Positions 41,586-50,339 of a DNA stretch of 64,000 nt are shown here, one piece after another. A model generated the notes under the pieces. It saw only the letters and a program-made list of their open reading frames with translations. It searched no databases and was not told where the DNA came from. The translations under genes and the position numbers were made by a program. Numbering within the stretch: the stretch's first letter is position 1; each line of letters starts with the position of its first letter. Origin of the DNA: Kitasatospora sp. DSM 101779 (GTDB lineage Bacteria > Actinomycetota > Actinomycetes > Streptomycetales > Streptomycetaceae); the NCBI RefSeq assembly GCF_025655475.1, contig NZ_JAHTIK010000001.1, positions 6,557,059 through 6,621,058 on the forward strand, in the 5' to 3' direction.

Positions 41586-43150
41586 GGTCGGGTCGATCCC
41601 CCCTGGGTCGGTCGGGTGCCGGGTGTCCGCGCGGCGCCGGTTGCCGCCGCGGCGGTGTCGGGTGGTGCGGTCTCGGGCCGTGCTGCGCCGCCGGGCGGCG
41701 GTTCGGGCCGGCCGCCCCACTGGCCGGGCTGCACCCGCCACAGCGGCGGCCGGGAGTGCGCCCGCACCCGCGGGCGGTCCCCGTCCGGACGCGGGACGGC
41801 GAGCAGCACCAGCACCAGCGGCAGCACCTGCACGCGCTCGCGCGACAGGATGCCCATGTTGTTGATGGTCGAGAACGCCCAGCAGAACAGCAGGGTGTAG
41901 ACGATCGTGAAGGCGATGTAGGACCGGCGCAGGAACCACCGCGGCACCTGGCTCAGCCGCGGCCAGCTGCGGATGAACACCACCAGCAGCGCGAAGCACT
42001 CCACCGACTGCACCAGGTTCTGCACGTTCGACGCCTCGAACGGGAACGGCCGGAACAGCACGCTGACCACCGCCACCGGCAGTCCCGCCGGATTCAGGCT
42101 GAACTGCGGCGACTCGTCCTCCGCCGCCTGATTGATCACCGACCCGCCCTGCGAGGTGCGCCGCGAGGTCTCCGACAGCACCTGGTTCACGCTGTCGCCG
42201 CCGGTGCCGCTCGTCCCGAAGAACGTCGACACCTGTTGCAGCATCAGCATCACCATCACGCCGAGCACCACGACGGTGAGCACGGTGCGCAGCGGCCCCA
42301 GCGCGCTCACCTGCTGCGGCCGCCGGCGCAGCACGTACGCCACCGTCAGGCCCGCGCCCGCCAGCACGGTGACGTGCGGACGGACCATGCCGGTGCCCAG
42401 CGAGCCCAGCGCGATGCAGAGGAAGGCGCCGAACCGGCGGTCCAGCAGCCGCGCCACGCCGTAGGTGGTCAGGCCCAGACAGAACATCATCCAGGCGTCC
42501 TTGCCGATGCTGGACGGCCAGAACAACAGCGACGGCAGGAAGAACACCAGCTTCGCGTACCGCCGGGAGTCCGCCTCGGGGAAGGCGATCTGCAGCGCCC
42601 GCCAGAACAGCAGCAGGCCCCAGAAGCCCAGCCAGGAGAACACCAGGAAGCCGCCGACCAGCGACGGACCGGTGACCGCGTACACCACGCCGGTCACGAT
42701 GATGATGAAGCCCGTGCCGGCGACCTTCATCCCCAGGTCGTAGTGGAACGTCCCGGAGAGCGGGCTGTGGGTGTCCAGGAACAGCGCCAGCTCACTGCCC
42801 CGCTGGTGGTACATCTTGGCGTCGGCCGCGCCGCCGTACAGCACGAAGGCCATCAGGTACCGCGGGAAGGCGCACAGCAGCTTGAGCGCCATCGCCAGCA
42901 TCAGCAGCCGGAAGACGTCCTTCTCCGGGTTGGCCGCGGCGACCCGCGCCAGGATCGGCGTGCCGATCGCCATCAGCGCGGGCAGGATCAGCAGCGCCCC
43001 CCAGGTGTCGTACCCGGTGTGCACCATGGCCAGCACGAACAGCGTGACGTAGCCGACCACCAGCGCGGCGGCCACCGCGGACGGCCAGGGCACCCGCCGG
43101 GCCATCGCCGCCACCGCGGGCCGCGCCGCCCCGACCGCCGGAGCGGCCAT
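41582..43150 (-). CDS. Polytopic membrane protein, probable polysaccharide polymerase (Wzy-like)
   Basis: The 522-residue protein has about 10-12 membrane helices between residues 22 and 445, and a large loop (about 285-345, SVNQVLSETSRRTSQGGSVI). A Pro/Ala/Gly-rich cytoplasmic tail (about 450-522) ends it. No strict motif identifies it. The number of helices, the single big loop and its position between a Wzz-like gene, glycosyltransferases and an aminotransferase suggest a Wzy/EpsK-type polymerase or ligase. Its start shares one base with the upstream GNAT stop (TGATG), indicating coupled translation. Confidence 0.75.
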   Translation of the reverse strand: MAAPAVGAARPAVAAMARRVPWPSAVAAALVVGYVTLFVLAMVHTGYDTWGALLILPALMAIGTPILARVAAANPEKDVFRLLMLAMALKLLCAFPRYLMAFVLYGGAADAKMYHQRGSELALFLDTHSPLSGTFHYDLGMKVAGTGFIIIVTGVVYAVTGPSLVGGFLVFSWLGFWGLLLFWRALQIAFPEADSRRYAKLVFFLPSLLFWPSSIGKDAWMMFCLGLTTYGVARLLDRRFGAFLCIALGSLGTGMVRPHVTVLAGAGLTVAYVLRRRPQQVSALGPLRTVLTVVVLGVMVMLMLQQVSTFFGTSGTGGDSVNQVLSETSRRTSQGGSVINQAAEDESPQFSLNPAGLPVAVVSVLFRPFPFEASNVQNLVQSVECFALLVVFIRSWPRLSQVPRWFLRRSYIAFTIVYTLLFCWAFSTINNMGILSRERVQVLPLVLVLLAVPRPDGDRPRVRAHSRPPLWRVQPGQWGGRPEPPPGGAARPETAPPDTAAAATGAARTPGTRPTQGGSTRP

Positions 43151-44211
43151 CAGAAGACCTCCAGGTCACCCAGGTTGAACCGCCAGTCGGCCGGGGTGCC
43201 GCCGGCCGTGAGCGGACCGGACGGGGAGCGGGCGGCCAGCACCATCCCGGTGCGCGGGGCCGTCAGGTAACCGCTGCGCCGGGCGGCCGCGGCGGCCTCG
43301 GTACCGGCCGCGAGGTGACCCGCCACGTGGTCGCAGCCCGCCTTCGCGGCCCGCCTCAGCAGCCGGGCCGCGCTGCCCCGGTCACCGGGCCGGACGATCA
43401 CGTCCGCGAGCGTGAACTCGGCGAGCGGCCCGCGCCGGCGCGGCCGGCCGAAGGCCACCCCGGTCAGCTCGTTGCCGCGGTGGCAGGTGAGCACCCGGTA
43501 GTCCAGGCCGGGGGCGTCGCCGTACCGCCAGCGCAGGAAGTCCGCGGTGCGCCGGACGGCCAGCCGGGTGTCGGTGACGTCCGCGGCGGCCCGCTCCCGC
43601 AGCAGCTCGTCCAGACCGGTGCGCGGGCCGGCGAACCAGTCGCCGGCGGTCGGCAGCGAGCACACCGGCGGGCCCGCCGCTCCGGCGCCGCGCCGGGCCA
43701 GCGCCGCCCGTGCGCCGCGCGCGAACGCCGCCGGCCGGGCCACCCGGACGGCGATCGGCACCCGGCCGAGCTCCCGCCAGCCCATCTTCAGGTAGCCCGG
43801 CAGGCTGTTGCCGTTCGGTGTGTTGAAGACCAGCTCGGTGTCGCCGGAGACCTCCTCCAGCAGGCGCAGCGTCAGATCGCGGAAGATCCCGCGGCCCTGG
43901 AACTCCGGGTGGGTCGCGGTGTCCACCGGGCGGACGGCCCGCACCGGTCGCCCACCGGCCTGCCACTGCCAGCGCAGGAACAGCCGCACCCCGGCCAGCC
44001 GCCCGCCCTCGCCCGCGGCGACCAGGCCCGGACTCGCTCCGAACGGGTTCCGCCGGTGCTTCCACTCGAAGAACTCGGCACTGCGCGTGCCGGTCGGCCC
44101 GCCCGCCAGCGAGGCGGTCAGCAGATCCAGCACGGCGGGCGTGTCGGCGTCCGTGAGCGGACGGTACGTCAGCCCGGCGCTTGACTCGGTCATCTGGGTC
44201 TTCGGCTCCAT
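43150..44211 (-). CDS. GNAT family acyltransferase (two-domain, polysaccharide-associated)
   Basis: In this 353-residue protein the N-terminal half is a GNAT domain (YRPLTDADTPAVLDLL) with acetyl-CoA site motif THPEFQGRGIFRDLTLRLL around residue 100. NTPNGNSLPGYLKMGW gives the conserved beta-5/alpha-4 region. The C-terminal half repeats a degenerate GNAT/FemAB-like fold. Such proteins near exopolysaccharide genes acylate amino sugars or a glycolipid; the amino sugar could come from the DegT enzyme in the same operon. The start is ATG at 44211. An ATG 18 bases inside (MTESSAG) is possible. Confidence 0.8.
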   Translation of the reverse strand: MEPKTQMTESSAGLTYRPLTDADTPAVLDLLTASLAGGPTGTRSAEFFEWKHRRNPFGASPGLVAAGEGGRLAGVRLFLRWQWQAGGRPVRAVRPVDTATHPEFQGRGIFRDLTLRLLEEVSGDTELVFNTPNGNSLPGYLKMGWRELGRVPIAVRVARPAAFARGARAALARRGAGAAGPPVCSLPTAGDWFAGPRTGLDELLRERAAADVTDTRLAVRRTADFLRWRYGDAPGLDYRVLTCHRGNELTGVAFGRPRRRGPLAEFTLADVIVRPGDRGSAARLLRRAAKAGCDHVAGHLAAGTEAAAAARRSGYLTAPRTGMVLAARSPSGPLTAGGTPADWRFNLGDLEVF

Positions 44212-44254
44212 GTCGTCTCGCTCGGCGGGTACTGCCGGTCGGTGACCGTCTCGG

Positions 44255-45349
44255 TCAACGGGCCAGCACCCGGGCGTACACCTGCTCGATCGCGCGCTGC
44301 GCCCCGGCCGTGTCGAAGGTCCGGGACCGCTCCCGGGCGGCCTTGCCGAGGCGCTCGCGCAGCCCCTCGTCGGCGGCCAGCCGGCCGAGCGCGGCGGCCA
44401 GCGCTGCCGGGTCGCCGGGTGGCACCAGCAGCCCCTCGGCGCCGTCGTCCACCACCTCCGGCATCCCGCCGACCCGCGTCACCACCGAGGGCAGGCCGCT
44501 GGTCATCGCCTCCATCAGCGCGACCGGCAGGCCCTCCTGGCGGGAGCTCAGGGTGAACACGTCCAGGGCGGGCAGCAGGGCGGGCACGTCCGGCCGGGAA
44601 CCGGCGAACACCACGCCCGCCCCGGCCCGGGCGCGCAGCTCGGCCTCCAGCGGGCCGGCGCCGATCAGCACCAGCGCAGCCGAGGGGTGTTCGCGGCGCA
44701 GCAGCCCGAAGGCGGCGAGCAGGGTGGCCTGGTCCTTCTTGGCCGTCAGGTTGCCGACCGTGCCGACCACCAGCGCATCCGCCGGCAGGCCGAGTTCTCC
44801 GCGGGCGGCGGCCCGGGCCGCCGGCCCTTCGGGGGCGCCCGCCAGGTCCGGGCCGTGGTGCACCACGGTGACCCAGCCCCCGTCCGGGCGGCGCCGGGCG
44901 ATCGTCGCCGCCACCGCGTGCGAGACGGCCACCACCGCGTCGTTGCGCCGGTAGGTCAGCGCGTTGGCCCACCGGGTGGCCGTCCGGTAGCGCTCCCAGA
45001 CGTTGTGCTCGGTGTGCACCAGCCGCGGAGTCCGCGGGCCGACCGCGACCAGCCGCGCCGCCACCGCCGGGATCGGCATGTGCGAGTGCACCAGGTCGTA
45101 GCGGCGCCCGGCGATCAGCCGGCGCAGCCGCAGCGGCCAGAGCGCGCCCGGTGCCCCGCCCAGGCAGTGCACCCGTACCCCGGCCGACTCCAGCGCGGGT
45201 ACCAGGGCGTCCTTGTACGGCAGCACGTAGGCCACCTCGATCTCGTACCGCTCGGTGTCCGCGTGCCGGGCGCAGTTGAGCAGCAGTTGCTCGGCGCCGC
45301 CCCGGCCGAGGCCCTTGGCGAGCCAGAGCACCCGCCTGCGGCCGCTCAC
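44255..45349 (-). CDS. GT4 family glycosyltransferase
   Basis: The 364-residue GT-B enzyme acts in cytoplasmic glycan assembly. The N-terminal acceptor domain has LAKGLGRGGAEQLLLN, near the usual GGAE signature, and DLVHSHMPIPAV. The C-terminal donor domain has VGNLTAKKDQATLLAAF and RQEGLPVALMEAMTSGLPSV, with the E-x7-E pair for the nucleotide-sugar. The GTG start at 45349 overlaps the preceding gene stop (GTGA). The sugar donor is unknown. It is part of the five-gene leftward unit. Confidence 0.92.
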   Translation of the reverse strand: MSGRRRVLWLAKGLGRGGAEQLLLNCARHADTERYEIEVAYVLPYKDALVPALESAGVRVHCLGGAPGALWPLRLRRLIAGRRYDLVHSHMPIPAVAARLVAVGPRTPRLVHTEHNVWERYRTATRWANALTYRRNDAVVAVSHAVAATIARRRPDGGWVTVVHHGPDLAGAPEGPAARAAARGELGLPADALVVGTVGNLTAKKDQATLLAAFGLLRREHPSAALVLIGAGPLEAELRARAGAGVVFAGSRPDVPALLPALDVFTLSSRQEGLPVALMEAMTSGLPSVVTRVGGMPEVVDDGAEGLLVPPGDPAALAAALGRLAADEGLRERLGKAARERSRTFDTAGAQRAIEQVYARVLAR

Positions 45350-47133
45350 CGCTCCTCGATTTCGCGCAGCTGCAGCGTCGTCTCCACCACCGACTCGGCG
45401 GAGGGCCGGCGGGCCCAGCTGGGCGCCGCCCGGTGGTGCTCCTCGGCCACCGGCGCTGGCGGTGCGGTGCGCTCGGCAGGCTCCGGCCGTGCGGGGGACT
45501 CCTCGCGCACCGCGGCCGGGGAGCGGCGGCCCTCCTCGGACCGTGCCGGGGCGGCGGAGGTGCGGCCCACCAGCAGCGCACCCGTGCGCAGCCCGTCCCG
45601 CTTCAGCCGGCGGCCGGAGGGGCCGATCGTGCCGAGCAGCGCCACGCCGGCGACCGGTACACCGGTGCGGGCCAGCAGTTCGGAGACCCGGTCGGCCTGC
45701 TCCGGCGTCACGTTCCCGGCCATCGCCGTCACCAGCACCGCGTCGGCGTGCTGGACGAGGTCGTAGGCGTCGTTGGCGTGCAGCAGCGGGGAGGTGTCGA
45801 TCAGCACCACGTCGGCGTGCTCGCGGGCCCGCCGCAGCACCTCGCCGGCCCTCAGCACCAGCGCCGCCGGGTACGCGGTGGTGTTGCCGCCGGTGATCAG
45901 CCGGACGCCCTCGGTGCCGGTCTCCCGGATCAGGTCGTCCAGCCCGGACAGCCGCTCGCCGCTGAGGAGTTCGGCCATGCCGGGGCCGTCGCCGATGCCG
46001 AAGTGCAGGTGGGTCTGCGGGTGTCGGAAGTCGCAGTCGAGCACCAGCACCGTCCGGCCGGTCTCGGCGAGCGCCGCGGCCAGGTTGGCGACGGTGGTGG
46101 TGCGGCCGTCGCCGCTGCGCCCGGACATCACCAGGATCACCGGTGCGGGGCCGCGGCCCGGTCCGGCCGGTTCGGCACCCGGCCGGCCGGAGAGCGACTC
46201 GGGACCGGTGAGCAGCAGGGTGGAGCGCAGCGAGCGGTAGGCCTCGGCGGCCGGGTCGGACGGGCGGGCCACCACCAGCGGCTCCCGCAGCCGGCGCAGC
46301 CGCCGGGCGAGCTGCGGGATCTCGCCGATCACCGGGAGGTTGAACGCCTCCTCGGTGGCGTTGCGGGTGCGCAGCCGGGTGTCCATCCGGCTGAGCATCA
46401 CCGCGGCGACGATGCCGAGCGCGAGGCCGAGGGCGACCGCGAGGGTGAGCCGCATGCCGCGGCTGGGCGAGCTGAGCAGGCTGCCGCCGGCCTCCTTGGC
46501 GTCGATGCTGCCCCACTGCTGGATGGCGTCGGTCTGGCTGTAGTTCTGCAGGGTGCTGATGTCGGTGAGCGTCTTGGTGAGCGCGTTGAGCGCGGCGGTC
46601 AGCTGCGGCTGGAGCTTCGGCTGGTCGGCGGAGCCGGCCTTGGTGAAGGCGTGCTGCAGGTTGTTGACTTGCTCCTGCTGGGTGTCGGCCTGCGCCTGGA
46701 GCCGCTTGATCGACTCGTCGGCGCTCTTCTTTGACTCCTGGCTGTAGCCGGTGATGGTGGCGTCGGACAGTGCCGCGGCCAGGTCGGTGCAGGACTGCTG
46801 GGTGGGGCCGGTGGTGGTGAAGACCAGCATCTGGGTGGAGGCCGCGGCCACGGTGCGCCGGGCGGCGAGCGCGGCCACGTCCGTGACGTGGAGCTTCTTC
46901 GCGGCGGTGGTGGTCACGTCCGAACCCTGCGCGTAGCTGAGCACCTGATCGGCCCGGACGGACTCGCCGGCGCCGGCGACCGGGGTGATCGCCACCTTGC
47001 ACTGCCACTTGCCGTCGTCCACGGCGTCGCCCGCCGGCGTCAGCAGGAAGCCGATGACCAGTGCGGCGAGGGTGCAGCCGACGAGCAGCCGCCAGTAACG
47101 CCGCAGGACGGTGAAGTGGTTTGCCGGTTCCAC
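45346..47133 (-). CDS. Wzz/BY-kinase-like protein (polysaccharide chain-length control)
   Basis: The 595-residue protein fuses a Wzz-type domain to a CpsD/BY-kinase-like ATPase. TM1 is about residues 14-33 and TM2 about 232-252, with a coiled extracytoplasmic part between. The ATPase region is about 320-500. P-loop SGRSGDGRTTT has Arg344 where the invariant Walker A Lys is expected. Walker A' is VLVLDCDFRHP and Walker B DVVLIDTSPLL. The C-terminal 90 residues are Pro/Glu/Arg-rich and contain no tyrosine, so the usual autophosphorylated Tyr cluster is missing. It may regulate chain length without kinase activity. The GTG start at 47133 follows GAGGGG. It is the first gene of the leftward operon. 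Confidence 0.85.
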   Translation of the reverse strand: MEPANHFTVLRRYWRLLVGCTLAALVIGFLLTPAGDAVDDGKWQCKVAITPVAGAGESVRADQVLSYAQGSDVTTTAAKKLHVTDVAALAARRTVAAASTQMLVFTTTGPTQQSCTDLAAALSDATITGYSQESKKSADESIKRLQAQADTQQEQVNNLQHAFTKAGSADQPKLQPQLTAALNALTKTLTDISTLQNYSQTDAIQQWGSIDAKEAGGSLLSSPSRGMRLTLAVALGLALGIVAAVMLSRMDTRLRTRNATEEAFNLPVIGEIPQLARRLRRLREPLVVARPSDPAAEAYRSLRSTLLLTGPESLSGRPGAEPAGPGRGPAPVILVMSGRSGDGRTTTVANLAAALAETGRTVLVLDCDFRHPQTHLHFGIGDGPGMAELLSGERLSGLDDLIRETGTEGVRLITGGNTTAYPAALVLRAGEVLRRAREHADVVLIDTSPLLHANDAYDLVQHADAVLVTAMAGNVTPEQADRVSELLARTGVPVAGVALLGTIGPSGRRLKRDGLRTGALLVGRTSAAPARSEEGRRSPAAVREESPARPEPAERTAPPAPVAEEHHRAAPSWARRPSAESVVETTLQLREIEER

Positions 47134-47606
47134 CGGTTGGATCCCCTCGCGATCGTGGTGCGGGCACGCTGCGCACCGGTCCGGCCCGCCTCGGCGGACC
47201 CCGGTGCCGCCGGGTACGGCAGGGTCGGGTGCGGCGGCCCCGGCCGCGGGCCGGGGGCGGACGCGATCAGGTGGCGGCGGCCGGTAACGCGGCCGACCGG
47301 CGCGGACCGCCCGGCTGGACGGCGCATCGTGGCAGTCGTTGTGACATCGGGCCCCCTGACGGCGTCGCCCACCCGGCCGCCCCGGCCCGGATGCCTCGCG
47401 CGGATCGCCGTACCCCCCGGCAGCCCGCTTCCCCCCTGCGATGCTTGCCGTCCCGGACCTGCGGCGCAAGCGCTTTGGCGATTCTCGGCGGGGCACATTT
47501 CGGCCCTCCCGCGCGCCCTGCCATGGTTGCGGCGGCTTTGTCCACTTTCCGTGGCATGTCAACTCCAGTGTGCAGGGCGGCACTTCGGTGCCCCGCCGGC
47601 GCAACG
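47134..47606. other. 473-base spacer with the leftward operon promoter region
   Basis: This non-coding segment lies between the Wzz/BY-kinase-like start (47133) and the next leftward gene's stop (47607). It is locally AT-richer around 47480-47570 and contains TTGACA on the minus strand (about 47555-47560), a good -35, but I find no clear -10 at the right distance. Leader RNA of the operon would be several hundred bases. No small gene is supported. Confidence 0.4.
47575..47597 (-). terminator. UUCG-loop hairpin downstream of a glycosyltransferase gene
   Basis: GGCAC-TTCG-GTGCC (47579-47592) is extended by further G/C pairs (GGGC/GCCC-like) with one mismatch. The C(UUCG)G loop is exceptionally stable. 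It lies 15 bases beyond the stop of the minus-strand gene at 47607 and separates it from the next operon. Confidence 0.55.
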
Positions 47607-48758
47607 TCAGCGACCGGCCGGCACCAGGCGCAGCGACCGCTCGTAGAAGCCGACCATCTGCCCGCAGACCTGGGCCAGCGTGAACGAAGTGAGGAACCGC
47701 GCCCGGGCCGCCTTCACCCGCACCCGGGCCGCCGCCCGGTCGTCCAGGGCCGACACCAGCGCCGCCGCCAGCTCGGCCGGCCGCTCCGGCGGCACCAGCA
47801 GCGCGTAGTCCTCCGAACCGACGGTCTCGCGCAGCGCCGGGACGTCCGCGCACACCAGCGGCACCCCGACCCCCATCGCCTCCATCGCCGCACTGCCCAG
47901 CCCCTCCCAGCGGGAGGGCACCGCGAACGCGTCCGAGGCCGCCATCAGGTCGTACACGTCGCCGCGCGGGCCCAGGAAACGCACTTGCCCGGCCCGGGCC
48001 GCCAGCTCCTCCAGCCGGGCGGTCTCCGCGCCCGGGCCGCCCGCCAGCAGCAGCACCGCCTCCGGCACCTGCCGGCGCACCCCGGCGAACGCCTCCACCA
48101 GCACGTCCAGCCCCTTCTGGTACTGCTGCCGGGCGGCCGCCAGCACCACCGGGGTGTCCTGCGCCAGCCCGAGCGCGGCCCGCACCGCCGCCCGCCGTTC
48201 CGGTGTCACCGACCCGAGCAGCTCCGGGTCGCGGCCGCGCGGCACCACGTCGATCCGGTCCGGCGAGACCCGCAGTCGCCGCGCCATCGACGAGGCGACG
48301 TGCCGGGTCAGCGCGTGGAAGCGCCGGGTGCCCTGCGCGGTCGCCGCGTCCACCGCCTGCGCCGCCCGCACCTTCCACGGCGACAGCCCGCGCGCGTGCA
48401 GGTGCTCCGGCCCGTACGAGGAGTTGACCAGGCTCGACACCACCGGGGTGCCCGCGGCCAGCGCCGCCGCCCGGCCCAGTACGTCCGCCTCGTACAGCGT
48501 GGTGTGCACCAGGTCCGGCCGGTGCTCGCGGACCAGCCGGCGCAGCGCCGCGGCCCGCCCCGCCCGCCCCGACCCGTGCACCCCGAACACCCGCGCACCC
48601 GCCGCCACCAGCTCCGGCTGGAAGCCCCCCGGTGAGTCCTTCAGGTACGCGACGTCCAGGCGCACGCCCGAACGGACCAGGTGCGGGGCCATCGCGGCCA
48701 GCCCCTGCTCGGCACCGCCGATGCGGTGCAGGCTGTCGATCACATAGAGCACATGCAC
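47607..48758 (-). CDS. GT4 family glycosyltransferase
   Basis: The 383-residue GT-B glycosyltransferase opens VHVLYVIDSLHRIGGAEQGL, where GGAEQ is the classic acceptor-loop signature of GT4 enzymes. DLVHTTLYEADVLGR and NSSYGPEHL follow. The donor domain shows LAAARQQYQKGLDVLVEAF, the loop FLGPRGDVYDLMAASD and RWEGLGSAAMEAMGVGVPLV with the E-x7-E motif. The GTG at 48758 follows a G-rich stretch. It is transcribed leftward as a separate unit ending at the UUCG hairpin, divergent from another GT gene at 49023. Confidence 0.9.
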   Translation of the reverse strand: MHVLYVIDSLHRIGGAEQGLAAMAPHLVRSGVRLDVAYLKDSPGGFQPELVAAGARVFGVHGSGRAGRAAALRRLVREHRPDLVHTTLYEADVLGRAAALAAGTPVVSSLVNSSYGPEHLHARGLSPWKVRAAQAVDAATAQGTRRFHALTRHVASSMARRLRVSPDRIDVVPRGRDPELLGSVTPERRAAVRAALGLAQDTPVVLAAARQQYQKGLDVLVEAFAGVRRQVPEAVLLLAGGPGAETARLEELAARAGQVRFLGPRGDVYDLMAASDAFAVPSRWEGLGSAAMEAMGVGVPLVCADVPALRETVGSEDYALLVPPERPAELAAALVSALDDRAAARVRVKAARARFLTSFTLAQVCGQMVGFYERSLRLVPAGR

Positions 48759-48900
48759 AGCAGCGACCCCCCGGGAACACCGGCGCGGCAGGTCTCCCGT
48801 CCGTCCCGCGCCCTGACAGGCGCTCAGCATCCCAGCCCCGGCCCGCCTCCGCCAGGAAATCCACCAGGACACGGGGCAGCGAGCCCGGGAGCGCGACCCC

Positions 48901-48958
48901 AGGGGCGCGCAGGGGCACCTCCCCAGCCTTCGGCCGGGAGGTGCCCCCACGCGCCCCT
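48901..48958. repeat. Dispersed streptomycete inverted repeat (23-bp arms)
   Basis: Arms 48901-48923 and 48936-48958 match at 21 of 23 positions, beginning AGGGGCGCGCAGGGGCACCT. The 12-base loop contains GCCTTCGGCC. The sequence resembles a repeat found scattered between genes in Streptomyces. Here it lies between divergent glycosyltransferase genes, so it would be in a 5' region and not act as a simple terminator. Confidence 0.8.
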
Positions 48959-49022
48959 GACAGGTCCGTCCCGCTACCTCGAACGCCTGCGGGCGGCAGG
49001 CGGCCTGTGCCAGGGTCGGGGC

Positions 49023-50123
49023 ATGCCAGCCGCCGAGTCCGCGCGCCCCGCCGTCCTGCACCTGGTCACCGACCCGCGGCGGCGCGGCGCCCAGAACCTC
49101 GCCCGCGACCTGCACGCCGAACTGCTCCACCGAGGCCACCGCTCCGAGCTGCGCTCCCTCCAGCCGCACCCCGACGCCCCCCGGGCCGAGGACGCCCACC
49201 CGCTCGGCCCCGGCCGCTACCACCCGGCCACCCTGCGGGCGCTGCGCGGCGCCGCCCGCCGCGCCGACGTGGTCGTCGCCCACGGCTCCTCCACCCTGCC
49301 CGCCTGCGCCGCCGCCCTGCTCGGCAGCCGCACCCCGTTCGTCTACGTCAACATCGGCGACCCGCGGCACTGGACGTCCTCCCCCGTCCGCCGGATCCGC
49401 ACCGGCCTGCTGCTGCGCCGCGCCGCCGCCGTCGCCGCGATCTCCGACGGCGCCCGCGAGGTCCTGCTCGACCACTACCGGCTGCCCGCCCGCAGCGTCC
49501 GCACCATCCCCAACGGCCGCGCCGCCGACCGCTACCCGCCCGGCGCCGGCGAGGCCGACCGGCAGGCCGCCCGCGCCGCGCTCGGCCTGCCCGCCGAGGG
49601 CCCGCTGCTCGCCTGGGTCGGCGCCCTCGCCCCCGAGAAGCGCCCCGATCTCGCCCTCGACGCCCTCGCCCTGCTGCCCGGCGTCCACCTAGCCGTGGCC
49701 GGCGACGGACCGCTGCGCACCGAGGCGGCCGCCCGCGACACCACAGGCCGGGCGCACTTCCTCGGCACGCTCGCCGACCCGGCACCGCTCTACCGGGCGG
49801 CCGACGCCCTGCTGCTCACCAGTGACAGCGAGGGCGTGCCCGGCGTCCTGGTCGAGGCCGCGCTCGCCGGGCTGCCCGCCGTCGCCACCGACGTCGGCTG
49901 GGTCCGCGACGTCCTCCTGGACGGCGTCACGGGCCGCCTCGTCCCGCCCGGCGACCCGGCCGCCCTGGCCGGCGCCGTCGAGAAGCTGCTCGCCGACGCC
50001 CACGGCGCACTGGGCGCAGCGGCCCGCCGACACGCACTCGACCGCTTCGACCTCGCCGTGGTCGCCGACGCCTGGCAGCAGCTGCTCGCCGACACCGCCC
50101 GCCGCCCCCGACGCACCGTCTGA
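49023..50123 (+). CDS. GT4 family glycosyltransferase
   Basis: The 366-residue GT-B enzyme starts PAVLHLVTDPRRRGAQNLARDL, an acceptor-loop variant with GAQ in place of GGAE. VVVAHGSSTLP and VNIGDPRHW follow. The donor half carries VGALAPEKRPDLALDAL (nucleotide-binding Lys), FLGTLADPAPLYRAAD and DSEGVPGVLVEAALAGLPAV with the E-x7-E pair. The ATG at 49023 gives MPAAESARPAV. It is divergent from the GT gene ending at 47607, with a large hairpin repeat between the two. Confidence 0.9.
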   Translation: MPAAESARPAVLHLVTDPRRRGAQNLARDLHAELLHRGHRSELRSLQPHPDAPRAEDAHPLGPGRYHPATLRALRGAARRADVVVAHGSSTLPACAAALLGSRTPFVYVNIGDPRHWTSSPVRRIRTGLLLRRAAAVAAISDGAREVLLDHYRLPARSVRTIPNGRAADRYPPGAGEADRQAARAALGLPAEGPLLAWVGALAPEKRPDLALDALALLPGVHLAVAGDGPLRTEAAARDTTGRAHFLGTLADPAPLYRAADALLLTSDSEGVPGVLVEAALAGLPAVATDVGWVRDVLLDGVTGRLVPPGDPAALAGAVEKLLADAHGALGAAARRHALDRFDLAVVADAWQQLLADTARRPRRTV

Positions 50124-50339
50124 ACAGGCCCGCCGCGCCGTCCGGAGGGGCCTTACGCACCGTCCGGACAGGGGCGGCCCGGAGCACCTGACGCACTGCC
50201 GGAGGGCACGCGCCGCCGAATCCGCCCCCCGCCTGTCCGCCGCCGTCAGGTGCGCGCATACTGGCCTGCGCGGCTCGCACCGCGCGACAGGGCCACCCCG
50301 GTCCCGGCACGGCTGCGCCGCGACGGGGGAAGGTGCGCG

